64,000 nucleotides of DNA, taken from the NCBI GenBank assembly GCA_949290055.1, contig CASEQJ010000006.1, forward strand, positions 1 through 64,000, read 5' to 3'. The DNA is from an uncultured Olsenella sp. (GTDB lineage Bacteria > Actinomycetota > Coriobacteriia > Coriobacteriales > Atopobiaceae). Position 1 is the first letter of the stretch. Each line of letters begins with the position of its first letter. Below, piece by piece: positions 1 to 8,149 of this stretch. Under the pieces are notes generated by a model that made no database searches, was not told the origin of the DNA, and saw nothing but the letters and a program-made list of their open reading frames with translations. The position numbers and the translations under genes are program-made.

Positions 1-21
1 CCAGGCGAGAAGAACGCCCCC

Positions 22-957
22 TCACAGCCCGCTCGGACGGACGGGCCGGCTGTCCTCGGCAGGAGGCAGCTCGTCGCCGCCGCGCGGCTCCCAGCCCTCC
101 GCAAAGGGGCCGTTCGCCGGAACCGGCGCGGTGTCGAGGAGCCTGCAGGCGCGCACCGCCGCGGGGGCGTAGAGCGCGACGGCCACGACGTAGGTCGCCA
201 CGAGGGCGAGCCCCTCGACCGTCGCCGCCAGGCCCTCTCCCCCGCTCACGTACGTGCCGATCGAGCCCTCGAGCCCGCCGAGCACGGCAAGCGGCGCCAT
301 GAGCAGGAAGTCGGCGAGCCCGTGAAGGGCGGCCACGCCGACGAAGGAGCGCGTGCGCACGTAGACGGTGCCGAGCAGAAGCCCTATGAAGGTGGTCTGG
401 GCGGTCTTGAGCAGCATCTGGGCCAGCGTTATCGGGTCGAGCGCCGCGGACATGGTGACGTGCGCCGCCCCAAAGGCCACCGACGACACGAGCACCGAGA
501 CCACCACGCCGTTGCGCGTCGAGCCGTGACGGGAGAGCAGCCCGCCCAGCAGCAGCACGCGAAAGAGCGCCTCCTCGTAGAGGCCGACGGAGGCGCACAG
601 CGCGGCCGCGCCCACAAGGTCGCTCGCCCACGAGGGCGAGAGCGCGACAGCCTCGCCCGCACCCGCAGCCTGGAGCAGCGCCGCCGCCTCGAGCGCACAG
701 AGCCCGAGGGCGAGAAGCACCGGGTAGCGCCCCTCGCGCAGGGCCCGCGCGAGACCGGCGTCACTCGGCACGAGCGAGCGGGCGCCGCCGAGCGCCGCCA
801 CGAAGAGCGCGACGAGCGCAAACAGCGCCACGCGCTGGAGCGTCTGGTCAAACAGGTAGGGAAGCCCCGAGAGGCTCGGCACGACCGCCAGGGCGAGAAA
901 CCCCACGACCGCAAGCGCGATCGCCCAGCCCTGCTTGTGCTTCGCAATGAGCGCCAT
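22..957 (-). CDS. CPBP (CAAX/Abi-type) intramembrane metalloprotease
   Basis: A 311-residue polytopic membrane protein with roughly eight hydrophobic segments. It carries the three signature motifs of the CPBP family: EEALFR (E128, E129, R133), FGAAH (H166) and HGLAD (H212), which in known members line a membrane-embedded metal site. Members process prenylated or small membrane substrates, or act in bacteriocin immunity; the substrate here is unknown. The ATG start at 957 is supported by GGGAGG about 7 bases upstream. The C-terminal 40 residues are polar and proline-rich and probably cytoplasmic. It stands alone, divergent from the next gene. Confidence 0.85.
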   Translation of the reverse strand: MALIAKHKQGWAIALAVVGFLALAVVPSLSGLPYLFDQTLQRVALFALVALFVAALGGARSLVPSDAGLARALREGRYPVLLALGLCALEAAALLQAAGAGEAVALSPSWASDLVGAAALCASVGLYEEALFRVLLLGGLLSRHGSTRNGVVVSVLVSSVAFGAAHVTMSAALDPITLAQMLLKTAQTTFIGLLLGTVYVRTRSFVGVAALHGLADFLLMAPLAVLGGLEGSIGTYVSGGEGLAATVEGLALVATYVVAVALYAPAAVRACRLLDTAPVPANGPFAEGWEPRGGDELPPAEDSRPVRPSGL

Positions 958-1050
958 GTGAACCTCCCGTCACATCGACAGGATACCCGCGAGGCGACCG
1001 CGTGATTCGCTACCATGTATGAGAACGGTCCCGCCCCAGAAGGGAGAGCC

Positions 1051-3012
1051 ATGCTCGAGGACTACGCCAAGGCACGCAAGCTCGGTCTCAAGCAGGTGGA
1101 GCGCGACGTCGCCGCAGGCCGCTACCCCTACCCGCCCGCTCTCGACGACATTCTCAAGAACCAGGGCTACCAGGGCGAGGTTCCCGTCGGGCTCGCCGAG
1201 ATCGACCTCTCGCTGATTGCGGGCACCAAGACGCGCGGGCGCCAGAACATGTTCTCGAGCGGCTTTCTGCCCATTGCCGAGGTCGGCTCGGAGTTCTCCT
1301 CCAAGTGGAGCGACCTCATTGACTCCCAGCGCGCCGAGGGCCTGCGCGACCCGATCGTCGTCTACGAGTACCTGCAGCGCTTCTACGTCCAGGAGGGCAA
1401 CAAGCGCGTCTCCGTCTCGCGCTACCTGGGCATGCCCACGATCCTCGCCACCATAACGCGCGTGACCCCCATGCCCTCCGACGAGAAGGCCCTGCGCGCC
1501 TACCACGAGTTCACGCGCTTCTACCGGGTGTGCCCCATATACGGCATTATCTCCGACGAGGAAGGCTTCTACACGCGCCTCGCCGCCCTTCTCGACCAGA
1601 GCCTGGACACCCCCTGGCCCGAGGACGTGGTGCGCGACCTGCGCTCGCTCTTCGACAGCTTCTCGCTCTCGTGGCGCGCCCGCGGCGGCGACGCGCTCGA
1701 CCTGCAGGTCGGCGACGCGCTGGCCACCTACGTCACGATCTTCGGCTTTGAGCACGTGCGCAGCCTCACCCCCTCCCAGGTGGACGCCGAGGTCGGCAAG
1801 ATCTGGGGGGAGTTCGTGGTCACGCAAGGCGAGGGGGCGCGCGCCTACCTCGAGGACCCCGCGAGTGGCCACACCGCGCCGCTTCCCAAGCTCAAGAACC
1901 TCGCCAAGACCACCATGCGCGCCAAGCCCTTCCGCGTGGCCTTCGTCTACGACCGCAACCCGCTCTCGTCGGGCTGGATCGCCCTGCACGAGCGGGGCCG
2001 CCAGAAGCTCGAGGGGCGGCTCGGCGCCACCGTCTCCACGCGCGTCTTCACCGACCGCAGCTCCGACGCCGCCTTTGACCAGGCGATCGACGAGGCCATG
2101 GACTACGGGGCCGACCTCGTGGTCACCTGCTCGCCAACGCAGATGCGTCAGGTCACGCGCGCGGCGGCCGAGCACCCCGGGCCCGCCTACCTCAACTGCT
2201 CCGTGAGCCTCTCGCACAGCGCGGTGCGCGGCTTTTACGGCCGCATGTACGAGGCCAAGTTCCTGCTCGGCGCGCTCGCGGCGAGCCTGGCGGGCCACCA
2301 CAGGGTGGGCTACGTCGCCGAGTCGCCGGTCTTCTCGACCGTGGCAGAGATCAACGCCTTCGCCATAGGCGCCCAGATGGTGGACCCCTACGCCACGGTG
2401 CACCTCAAGTGGTTCTCGGCCAAGGACTACGACTGGCGCCGGGAGCTGCGCGAGGAGGGCGTCCACATAGTCTCCGGGCGCGACTACGCCAACCCGCTGG
2501 CGCCCAAGGAGTCATGGGGCCTCTACCGCGTGGACGACGACGGCGCCGAGACCCACCTCGCCGAGCCCGTCTGGAAGTGGGGCCGCTACTACGAAATGCT
2601 CGTCCGCTCGATCCGCAACGACACCTGGAAGAAGGAGGGCGAGAAGGTCGCGGGCCAGTCGCTCAACTACTGGTGGGGCATGTCGGCCGGTGTGCTCGAC
2701 GTGCGGCTCTCCGAGGAGCTGCCGCGCGGCCAGCGCATGCTCGTGGACGTGCTGCGCCAGTCGGTGCTCTCCGGGCGCATGCACCCGTTCGTGGGCGAGC
2801 TGCGCGCGCAGGGCGGCGACGTGGTCCAGGGCCCGGAGGCGGGGCGGCTCACGAGCGAGCAGATCGTGCGCATGCGCTGGCTCAACGAGAACGTGGTGGG
2901 GCGCCTGCCCGAGCAGCGCGAGCTCGACCGCGACGGCCTCGTGGAGGTGGAGGTCGCCGGCGTGATTCCGGTGGACCCGGCGACGGTCCTGCTCAAGGAC
3001 ACGAGTCGGTAG
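1051..3012 (+). CDS. ParB-like domain fused to BMP-type ligand-binding domain
   Basis: A 653-residue protein. The N-terminal ~150 residues include a ParB/sulfiredoxin-like stretch (QEGNKRVSVSRYLGMP), a middle helical region follows, and from about residue 290 (KPFRVAFVYD) there is a basic-membrane-protein (BMP/Med) type substrate-binding domain. BMP proteins normally bind nucleosides for ABC import and are exported lipoproteins, but no signal peptide or lipobox is visible here, so this copy is probably cytosolic. The start at 1051 is chosen over an in-frame ATG at 1015 because GAAGGGAG lies just upstream of 1051. The next gene follows after 10 bases and its ribosome site overlaps this stop, so the two are probably one operon. 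Confidence 0.7.
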   Translation: MLEDYAKARKLGLKQVERDVAAGRYPYPPALDDILKNQGYQGEVPVGLAEIDLSLIAGTKTRGRQNMFSSGFLPIAEVGSEFSSKWSDLIDSQRAEGLRDPIVVYEYLQRFYVQEGNKRVSVSRYLGMPTILATITRVTPMPSDEKALRAYHEFTRFYRVCPIYGIISDEEGFYTRLAALLDQSLDTPWPEDVVRDLRSLFDSFSLSWRARGGDALDLQVGDALATYVTIFGFEHVRSLTPSQVDAEVGKIWGEFVVTQGEGARAYLEDPASGHTAPLPKLKNLAKTTMRAKPFRVAFVYDRNPLSSGWIALHERGRQKLEGRLGATVSTRVFTDRSSDAAFDQAIDEAMDYGADLVVTCSPTQMRQVTRAAAEHPGPAYLNCSVSLSHSAVRGFYGRMYEAKFLLGALAASLAGHHRVGYVAESPVFSTVAEINAFAIGAQMVDPYATVHLKWFSAKDYDWRRELREEGVHIVSGRDYANPLAPKESWGLYRVDDDGAETHLAEPVWKWGRYYEMLVRSIRNDTWKKEGEKVAGQSLNYWWGMSAGVLDVRLSEELPRGQRMLVDVLRQSVLSGRMHPFVGELRAQGGDVVQGPEAGRLTSEQIVRMRWLNENVVGRLPEQRELDRDGLVEVEVAGVIPVDPATVLLKDTSR

Positions 3013-3022
3013 GAGGCGCGAC

Positions 3023-3664
3023 GTGCGGATCCTCTTCATTTCCGACACGGAGGAGAGCTGGCTCTACGACCGCTGGGACGCCGCGCGCATGGCGGGCGTG
3101 GACCTGATCGTCTCCTGCGGCGACCTGCCGGCGCGCTACCTCGAGCACGTCGTGACGCTTGCCAACGTTCCGCTGCTCTACGTCTGGGGCAACCACGACA
3201 CCGCCTACGAGCGTCATTCCCCGGAGGGCTGCGTCGACATAGACGGCCACCTGCGCGACTTCCGCGGCCTGCGGGTCATGGGCCTCGGCGGCTCGATTCG
3301 CTACAACGACCAGGTCCACGGCTTCACGGAGGCGGAGATGTCGAGAAGGGCGGCGCGGCTGGCGCTGCTCGCCCAGGCCTCGGGCGGGGTGGACCTGATC
3401 GTGACGCACGCGCCGGCGCGCGGCTACGGCGACCTCGAGGACCTGCCGCACCGCGGCTTCGAGGCGATAGGGCGCCTGGTCGAGCGCACGCGCCCGCGCT
3501 ACCTCGTGCACGGTCACGTCCACATGGCCTACGGTCGCATAGAGCGCGTGCGCGAGCACCCCTGCGGCACCACGATCGTCAACGCCTGCGGCTCCTACGT
3601 GCTGGACCTCCCTGACGAGGACATTCCCCAGCGCGGGGGGCTCTTCCGCCCCGAGATCGTGTAG
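3023..3664 (+). CDS. calcineurin-like metallophosphoesterase
   Basis: A 213-residue phosphoesterase with the standard metal-binding blocks: ISDTEES (DxH position altered to D-T-E), SCGDLP (GD), WGNHD (GNHD), TH near residue 130 and GHVH near 165. Such proteins hydrolyse phosphodiesters or phosphomonoesters; the substrate cannot be told. The first block reads DTE instead of the usual DxH, so one metal ligand may differ. The GTG start at 3023 has AGGAGG 6 bases upstream, overlapping the stop of the preceding BMP-type gene, which implies translational coupling. Confidence 0.8.
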   Translation: MRILFISDTEESWLYDRWDAARMAGVDLIVSCGDLPARYLEHVVTLANVPLLYVWGNHDTAYERHSPEGCVDIDGHLRDFRGLRVMGLGGSIRYNDQVHGFTEAEMSRRAARLALLAQASGGVDLIVTHAPARGYGDLEDLPHRGFEAIGRLVERTRPRYLVHGHVHMAYGRIERVREHPCGTTIVNACGSYVLDLPDEDIPQRGGLFRPEIV

Positions 3665-3683
3665 CGGCGCGCGTTCTTCTCGC

Positions 3684-4931
3684 TTACGCCTTCCCCAGGC
3701 ACGCGGCACCGGTCTGGCGAATGTTGGTGAGGTAGACGCTCTCGCGGCCAAAGTAGCCGGAAATGTAGTCGACGTAGCCCGCGGTCTCGGCCTTGGGCAG
3801 GACGCACATGATCACGCCCGCGAAGCCGCCTCCGTGCAGACGGCACACGCCGGCGCCGATCCTGCGCAGGTAGAGCTCGGTGAGGGCGAGCGCCAGGGGA
3901 ATGGGCTGCTCCTCGGGCATGCCCGGCACGACGGCGTTTTGCAGCCACTCCCAGGAGGAGCGACCGGAGGCGGAAATGAGCTCGAGCACGCGGGCCTTGT
4001 CACCGGCGTTGATCGCGGCCTCGGCGGACTCGACGCGCCCGCACTCCTCGAAGTAGTGCAGGGCGCGCAGGACCGCGCGGTCGCCGCACTTCTGGCGCAG
4101 CTCGGCGACGTTGGCGAGGACCGCGTCCTCGCTCGTGTCGCAGAGGTTCTCGACGCCGAGCTCGGCCGCCACGGCGTGCATCTCGTTGGGGACGGAGGAG
4201 TACTCGGCGGAGAGGTCGGCGTGACCCTTGCCGGTGTTCACGATCACGAGGTCGCAGCCCAGCTCGTCGAAGCCGAAGTCGACCTTCTCGTACTTCACGC
4301 CGTCCGAGAAGTCCAGAAGGATCGTGCCGCCCACGGCGCACGCCATATGGTCCATGAGGCCGGAGGCCTTGTCCCACCAGACGTTCTCGGCGTACTGGCC
4401 TATGCGCGCGTAGTCGGCGCGGTCTATGGCGTCGTCGTTGTAGAGGTGGTTCACGATCTCGCAGACGAGCATCTCGAAGGAGGCCGAGGAACTCACGCCG
4501 GCGGAGGGTATGACCTCGGAGGAGCACACGGCGTTGAAGCCGCCGACCTTGAAGCCGCGCTTGACCGTGGCCTCGAGCATGCCGGCGACGAGCGTGGTGG
4601 AGCCCCCGCCGTGCGCGATCTTGTCAATGTTTGCGGTGTCCACGACGATGGCCTCGGGGTAGCCCTCGCTCCAGATCGTGACGACGCCGTCGTCGGTGGG
4701 CTGGGCGGCGGCAATGCTGTCCATGGTGATCGAGGCGGCGAGAATCTTGCCGCCGTTGTGGTCGGTGTGGTTGCCTATGATCTCCGTGCGGCCCGAAGCG
4801 GTGAAGAACTCGGGGTCACCGGCGCCGAAGGCCTCGTCGTAGCGGCCGGCGAGCGCCGAGAGCCGTGCTTGCGCGCGCGCCGCGTCCTCGCCGTACACCT
4901 TGCTCAGAACGTCCTGGCTGGGAATGCCCAT
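3684..4931 (-). CDS. galK: galactokinase
   Basis: A 415-residue GHMP kinase that phosphorylates galactose to galactose-1-phosphate in the Leloir pathway. Visible family motifs are the N-terminal substrate signature (GRTEIIGNHTDHNGG), the ATP-binding PSAGVSSSASFE block and the C-terminal HGGGFAG block. The ATG start at 4931 has GAGAGGAGA upstream. It lies directly downstream of galT on the same strand, separated by a palindrome at 4951-4980, so galT and galK are one transcription unit with a stem-loop between them. The galactose is probably supplied by the GH36 alpha-galactosidase at 11-13 kb. Confidence 0.95.
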   Translation of the reverse strand: MGIPSQDVLSKVYGEDAARAQARLSALAGRYDEAFGAGDPEFFTASGRTEIIGNHTDHNGGKILAASITMDSIAAAQPTDDGVVTIWSEGYPEAIVVDTANIDKIAHGGGSTTLVAGMLEATVKRGFKVGGFNAVCSSEVIPSAGVSSSASFEMLVCEIVNHLYNDDAIDRADYARIGQYAENVWWDKASGLMDHMACAVGGTILLDFSDGVKYEKVDFGFDELGCDLVIVNTGKGHADLSAEYSSVPNEMHAVAAELGVENLCDTSEDAVLANVAELRQKCGDRAVLRALHYFEECGRVESAEAAINAGDKARVLELISASGRSSWEWLQNAVVPGMPEEQPIPLALALTELYLRRIGAGVCRLHGGGFAGVIMCVLPKAETAGYVDYISGYFGRESVYLTNIRQTGAACLGKA

Positions 4932-4950
4932 GGGTGATCTCCTCTCTGAA

Positions 4951-4980
4951 GATCCAAAGGGGGTCTGTCCCCTTTGGATC
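4951..4980. terminator. palindromic stem-loop between galT and galK
   Basis: The halves GATCCAAAGGGG and CCCCTTTGGATC pair almost perfectly around a short loop. It lies in the 54-base galT-galK gap. It resembles the GGGGTCAGACCCC palindromes at 8094 and 43279, so it is a variant of a short recurrent stem-loop in this genome. It could attenuate galK relative to galT or protect mRNA ends; no T-run follows. Confidence 0.6.
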
Positions 4981-4985
4981 AGAAC

Positions 4986-6563
4986 CTAGCGGACGCTCGC
5001 GACGAAGCGCGCGAGCGCCGCCCTGCCCCTCTCGTCGTCGGCAAAGACCGCACAGTGCTCGAGCACCTGCGCAAAGACCTGGCCGATCTCCTCCTCGATC
5101 ACGGCGTGCAGCGCCGCCGGGTCGGCGTCCGCCACGCTCTCCGGGGCAAACTCCGGGTGGCGCGCCAAGATCTCCGCCGCCCACGGCGCGTGGCTCGCGA
5201 CCTCGGGCACGGACGCCGGATCCTCGCCCGCGAGAATCGTCTGCTCGAGCCGGTCCATCTCGCCGAGCAGACGCGCCGGCAGCACCGCCAGCCCCATGAC
5301 CTCAATGAGGCCGATGTTCTCCTTCTTTATGTGGTGCAGCTCCTGGTGCGGGTGGAATATCCCGAGCGGGTACTCGTCTGTGGTGCGGTTGTTGCGCAGG
5401 ACGAGGTCGAGCTCAAAGTCCTCGCCGCGACGGCGCGCGATCGGGGTGATCGTGTTGTGCGGAGTGCCGTCGGTCTCGGCGAGCACGCCCACGGCCTCGT
5501 CGGAGTAGCCGCGCCACGCAGAGAGAATCTTGTCGGCAAGCTCGACGAGGCGCGCCGGGTCCGCGCCGTCGAGGCGGATCACGGACATGGGCCAGTCCAC
5601 GACGGCCGCGCTCACGTCGTCAAACCCCGCAAAGGAGACCTCCTCGCGCGCGCCGGCGCGGGCCATGGCAAACTCGTAGCGGCCGCCCTGGTAGTGCTCG
5701 TGGGTGAGAATGGAGCCGCCCACGATCGGCAGGTCCGCGTTGGAGCCCACGGTGTAGTGCGGGAACTTCTCCACGAACTCGAAGAGCCGCTGGAACGTCG
5801 TGCGGCTGATCTGCATGGGCACGTGCTTCTCGGACAGGACTATGCAGTGCTCGTTGTAGTAGACGTAGGGGCTGTACTGCAGGTACCACGGCTCGCCTGC
5901 CAGCGTGAGCGGAATCAGGCGAATGGTCTCGCGCGCGGGGTGGTCGAGCCGCCCGGCGTAGCCCAGGTTCTCGGGACAGAGCTGGCAGCGCGGGTAGGGC
6001 TCGGCGCCACCCGCCTTCTGCTTCTCCAGCGCGGCGGCTATGGCCTTGGGGTCCTTCTCGGGCTTGGAGAGGTTGATCGTAATGTCCAGGTCGCCGTAGC
6101 GCGTGGAGGTGACCCACTTGCGGTCGCGCGCGACACGGTAGCCGCGAATGTAGTCGGAGTCGAGCGCGAGGCGGTAGAAGTAGTCCGTGGCCGCCTCGGG
6201 CGCGTCCTCGTAGCGCTTCCAGAACGTGCGGACGACCTCGCTCGGGCGCGGGGTCACGCAGCCCATGAGGCGCGTGTCAAGAAGGTCGCGGCTCGCGACG
6301 CCGGGGTCGCACACGCCGCGCTCGACGGCGTCGTCGAGCAGGTTGGCGAGAATGACCTCGAGGTCGGGGCGCTCGGCGGCGGCGCGGGCCGCCGCGACGG
6401 CCTCCCGCGGGACGAAGGCGCCGGTGGGCTCGTGGCAAAGGGCGTCGAGCATGAGGTTTGCCGCGTAGGTCACGTCCGCCTCGCCTATGAGCCCCCGGTC
6501 GAGCGCGTAGGCGACAAGGTCGGCGACCCCCCGCTCAACCGCACCCGAACACTCTTCTGCCAT
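4986..6563 (-). CDS. galT: UDP-glucose--hexose-1-phosphate uridylyltransferase, class II
   Basis: A 525-residue enzyme exchanging UMP between UDP-glucose and galactose-1-phosphate. It is the long form found in Gram-positive bacteria rather than the roughly 350-residue E. coli form; the block GSNADLPIVGGSILTHEHYQGG is typical. The start at 6563 (MAEECSGAV) has GGAAGGGAG upstream; a longer in-frame start at 6602 lacks a ribosome site. The gene is followed by galK and lies divergent from lacI across a 543-base gap that holds a phased repeat array. Confidence 0.93.
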   Translation of the reverse strand: MAEECSGAVERGVADLVAYALDRGLIGEADVTYAANLMLDALCHEPTGAFVPREAVAAARAAAERPDLEVILANLLDDAVERGVCDPGVASRDLLDTRLMGCVTPRPSEVVRTFWKRYEDAPEAATDYFYRLALDSDYIRGYRVARDRKWVTSTRYGDLDITINLSKPEKDPKAIAAALEKQKAGGAEPYPRCQLCPENLGYAGRLDHPARETIRLIPLTLAGEPWYLQYSPYVYYNEHCIVLSEKHVPMQISRTTFQRLFEFVEKFPHYTVGSNADLPIVGGSILTHEHYQGGRYEFAMARAGAREEVSFAGFDDVSAAVVDWPMSVIRLDGADPARLVELADKILSAWRGYSDEAVGVLAETDGTPHNTITPIARRRGEDFELDLVLRNNRTTDEYPLGIFHPHQELHHIKKENIGLIEVMGLAVLPARLLGEMDRLEQTILAGEDPASVPEVASHAPWAAEILARHPEFAPESVADADPAALHAVIEEEIGQVFAQVLEHCAVFADDERGRAALARFVASVR

Positions 6564-6725
6564 TGCGCGCTCCCTTCCCGGAACCAGTCCGATTTTTCGC
6601 ATGAACAGCTATGAGAGAACGATACCACGTACCGGCTGTCCGCGCCCCTCGCGACGGCGGGCGGCAGGGCCGGACGGACGAGAAAGGCGCGCGAGCAGAC
6701 GTCCTTCTCGCCCCGGTGGGGGTCT

Positions 6726-6946
6726 TCTAGAAATACGAGGTCTTGATGTGCGGCTGTCTAAGAAATGGCGGGGTTGTCCTAAGGGCTTCCGGAAATCCGG
6801 GGCCTTGTCACGGCAAAAGCCTGCAAGACAGTCAAAACGCGGACAAAAGGCGGACAAGGTCCCCGATTATCGGAAACGGTGGCGCGCGCGGCGGACAAGG
6901 TCCCAAATTCCTGGAAAGTCCGAAGGCAAGCACGCCGTTTTCCAGA
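6726..6946. repeat. phased repeat array A1: three convergent pairs of units
   Basis: Three forward units (TCTAGAAAT, TCTAAGAAAT, TCCGGAAATC plus a CTTG-type second half) start at 6726, 6757 and 6788, 31 bases apart. Three inverted units end at 6874, 6915 and 6946, spaced 41 and 31. The span between the innermost forward start and inverted end is 87 bases. It sits between divergent galT and lacI, upstream of both. The same spacing rule holds in the arrays at 45945 and 52240. Confidence 0.8.
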
Positions 6947-7061
6947 AACGCCCCGCTGCCGAGAAAAACGCCGCGTCGCCGAACGGCATACTTTTGACGG
7001 TGAGCGGAATCTTTCGAATCTCGAGACGTTCCCCCTGCGACGGTGCTATATCTATGCCGTG

Positions 7062-7077
7062 TTGGAAACGTTTCCAA
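7062..7077. promoter_or_regulatory. LacI-family operator upstream of lacI
   Basis: A perfect 16-base palindrome, TTGGAAACGTTTCCAA, with the central CG pair typical of LacI/GalR-family operators, centred 38 bases before the ATG of the lacI-type gene. Autoregulation by that protein is the simplest reading. Confidence 0.8.
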
Positions 7078-7106
7078 TTCAAAGCGGAACTCCCCTGGAG
7101 GAGGCC

Positions 7107-8102
7107 ATGGACATACGGGACATAGCAACGGCATCCGGTTACGGCGTGGGCACGGTCTCGCGCGTGATCAACAACCAGCCCAACGTCAGCGACCGTGCGC
7201 GCAAGCGCATTCTCGCCGTCATGGCAGAGTGCGGCTACGAGCCCAACTCCAACGCGCGCTACCTGAAAATGCGCTCGCAGACCCCGATCGCCGCGTTTGT
7301 CATGGGCGTCGGCAACCGCCTGTTCGACGACATACTCGGCCCGCTGCAGGCGACCCTTGCCGCCGCGGAGGAGGAGGTGGCCGTCACCTACCTCGACGAC
7401 GACTCCCGTGAGGTCCGCGCCGCGATCGACTACCAGCAAAGCCGCCGTCCCAAGGGCATGGTCTTTCTCGGGGGCGAGCCGCGCTACTTCGCCGAGTCCT
7501 TCCACGAGATCGAGGTCCCCTGCGTCCTGGTGACCAACTCGGCCGCCGGCCTGGGCTTTGACAACCTCTCAAGCGTGACGATCGACAACGAGGCCGCGGC
7601 CGCGCGCGCAGTCGGGCACCTCTGGGAGCGCGGGCACCGGCGCATAGGTGTCATTGGGGGCAACCGTGCCGAGAACAGCATCAGCTCGCAGCGCCTTCGC
7701 GGCGCCGAGCGCGCGCTGCGCGAGCGCGGGGTCGAGCTCGACTACGAGCGCGACTACGAGCCCTGCGCGTTTCTCGAGCAGGCGGGCTACGACGCGGCGG
7801 GGCGCCTCCTCGAGCGCACAGGCGACCTCACCGCCGTCTTCGCGCTCGGCGACGTCATAGCCTTTGGCGCCCTGCGCGCCTTCGTCGACCGGGGGCTTTC
7901 CGTGCCCGGGGACGTCTCGCTCGTGGGCTTTGACGACACGTCCTTCTCGCAGTTCTCCGTGCCCCGAATCACGACGGTCCGCCAGAGCGCCGAGCTTCTG
8001 GGCCGCAGGGCGGCGCAAATCCTGCTGGACATGGCAGACGGCGGCAACGCCACCCACGAGCTGGTCCCCTTCGAGCTGGTCGAGCGAGAGAGCGTCGCCT
8101 AA
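7107..8102 (+). CDS. LacI/GalR-family transcriptional regulator
   Basis: A 331-residue regulator. An N-terminal helix-turn-helix (MDIRDIATASGYGVGTVSRVIN) and hinge (residues about 1-58) are followed by a periplasmic-binding-protein-like effector domain ending with GLSVPGDVSLVGFDD and TTVRQSAELLGRRAAQILLDM. The start at 7107 has GGAGGAGG 6 bases upstream; the longer open frame upstream is non-coding regulatory DNA. An operator palindrome precedes it. The next genes, alpha-glucosidase and Gfo/Idh oxidoreductase, are likely targets, so the effector is probably an alpha-glucoside or galactoside. Confidence 0.93.
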   Translation: MDIRDIATASGYGVGTVSRVINNQPNVSDRARKRILAVMAECGYEPNSNARYLKMRSQTPIAAFVMGVGNRLFDDILGPLQATLAAAEEEVAVTYLDDDSREVRAAIDYQQSRRPKGMVFLGGEPRYFAESFHEIEVPCVLVTNSAAGLGFDNLSSVTIDNEAAAARAVGHLWERGHRRIGVIGGNRAENSISSQRLRGAERALRERGVELDYERDYEPCAFLEQAGYDAAGRLLERTGDLTAVFALGDVIAFGALRAFVDRGLSVPGDVSLVGFDDTSFSQFSVPRITTVRQSAELLGRRAAQILLDMADGGNATHELVPFELVERESVA

Positions 8103-8128
8103 AGGGGGTCTGACCCCTTTTAGGCGAC
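8094..8128. terminator. stem-loop at the lacI 3' end
   Basis: GTCGCCTAAA(A)GGGGTC pairs with GACCCCTTTTAGGCGAC. The left arm contains the last lacI codons and its TAA stop. The core CCTAAAAGGGGTC/GACCCCTTTTAGG recurs at 43279-43313. It may partly terminate or process transcription before the alpha-glucosidase gene. Confidence 0.7.
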
Positions 8129-8149
8129 TTTTCTGGAAAGGAGCACGAC

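Larger units (their letters stand above)
6564..7106. other. 543-base divergent galT-lacI regulatory gap
   Basis: No convincing protein gene is seen in this gap. It contains a phased repeat array (6726-6946) and a perfect LacI-type operator (7062-7077). A GTCCTTCTCGCCC motif at about 6702-6714 belongs to an octamer found at many gene borders here. GC content drops towards lacI, consistent with promoters. Confidence 0.7.

Noticed and set aside
4974-6614. A 546-codon forward frame opposite galT
   Set aside because: It is antisense to a clear galT gene, with low-complexity composition.
6726-6946. CRISPR array or spacer-repeat structure for the 31-base periodic clusters
   Set aside because: Units are degenerate, not identical, they invert half-way, there are no unique spacers of defined length and no cas genes are in the window.
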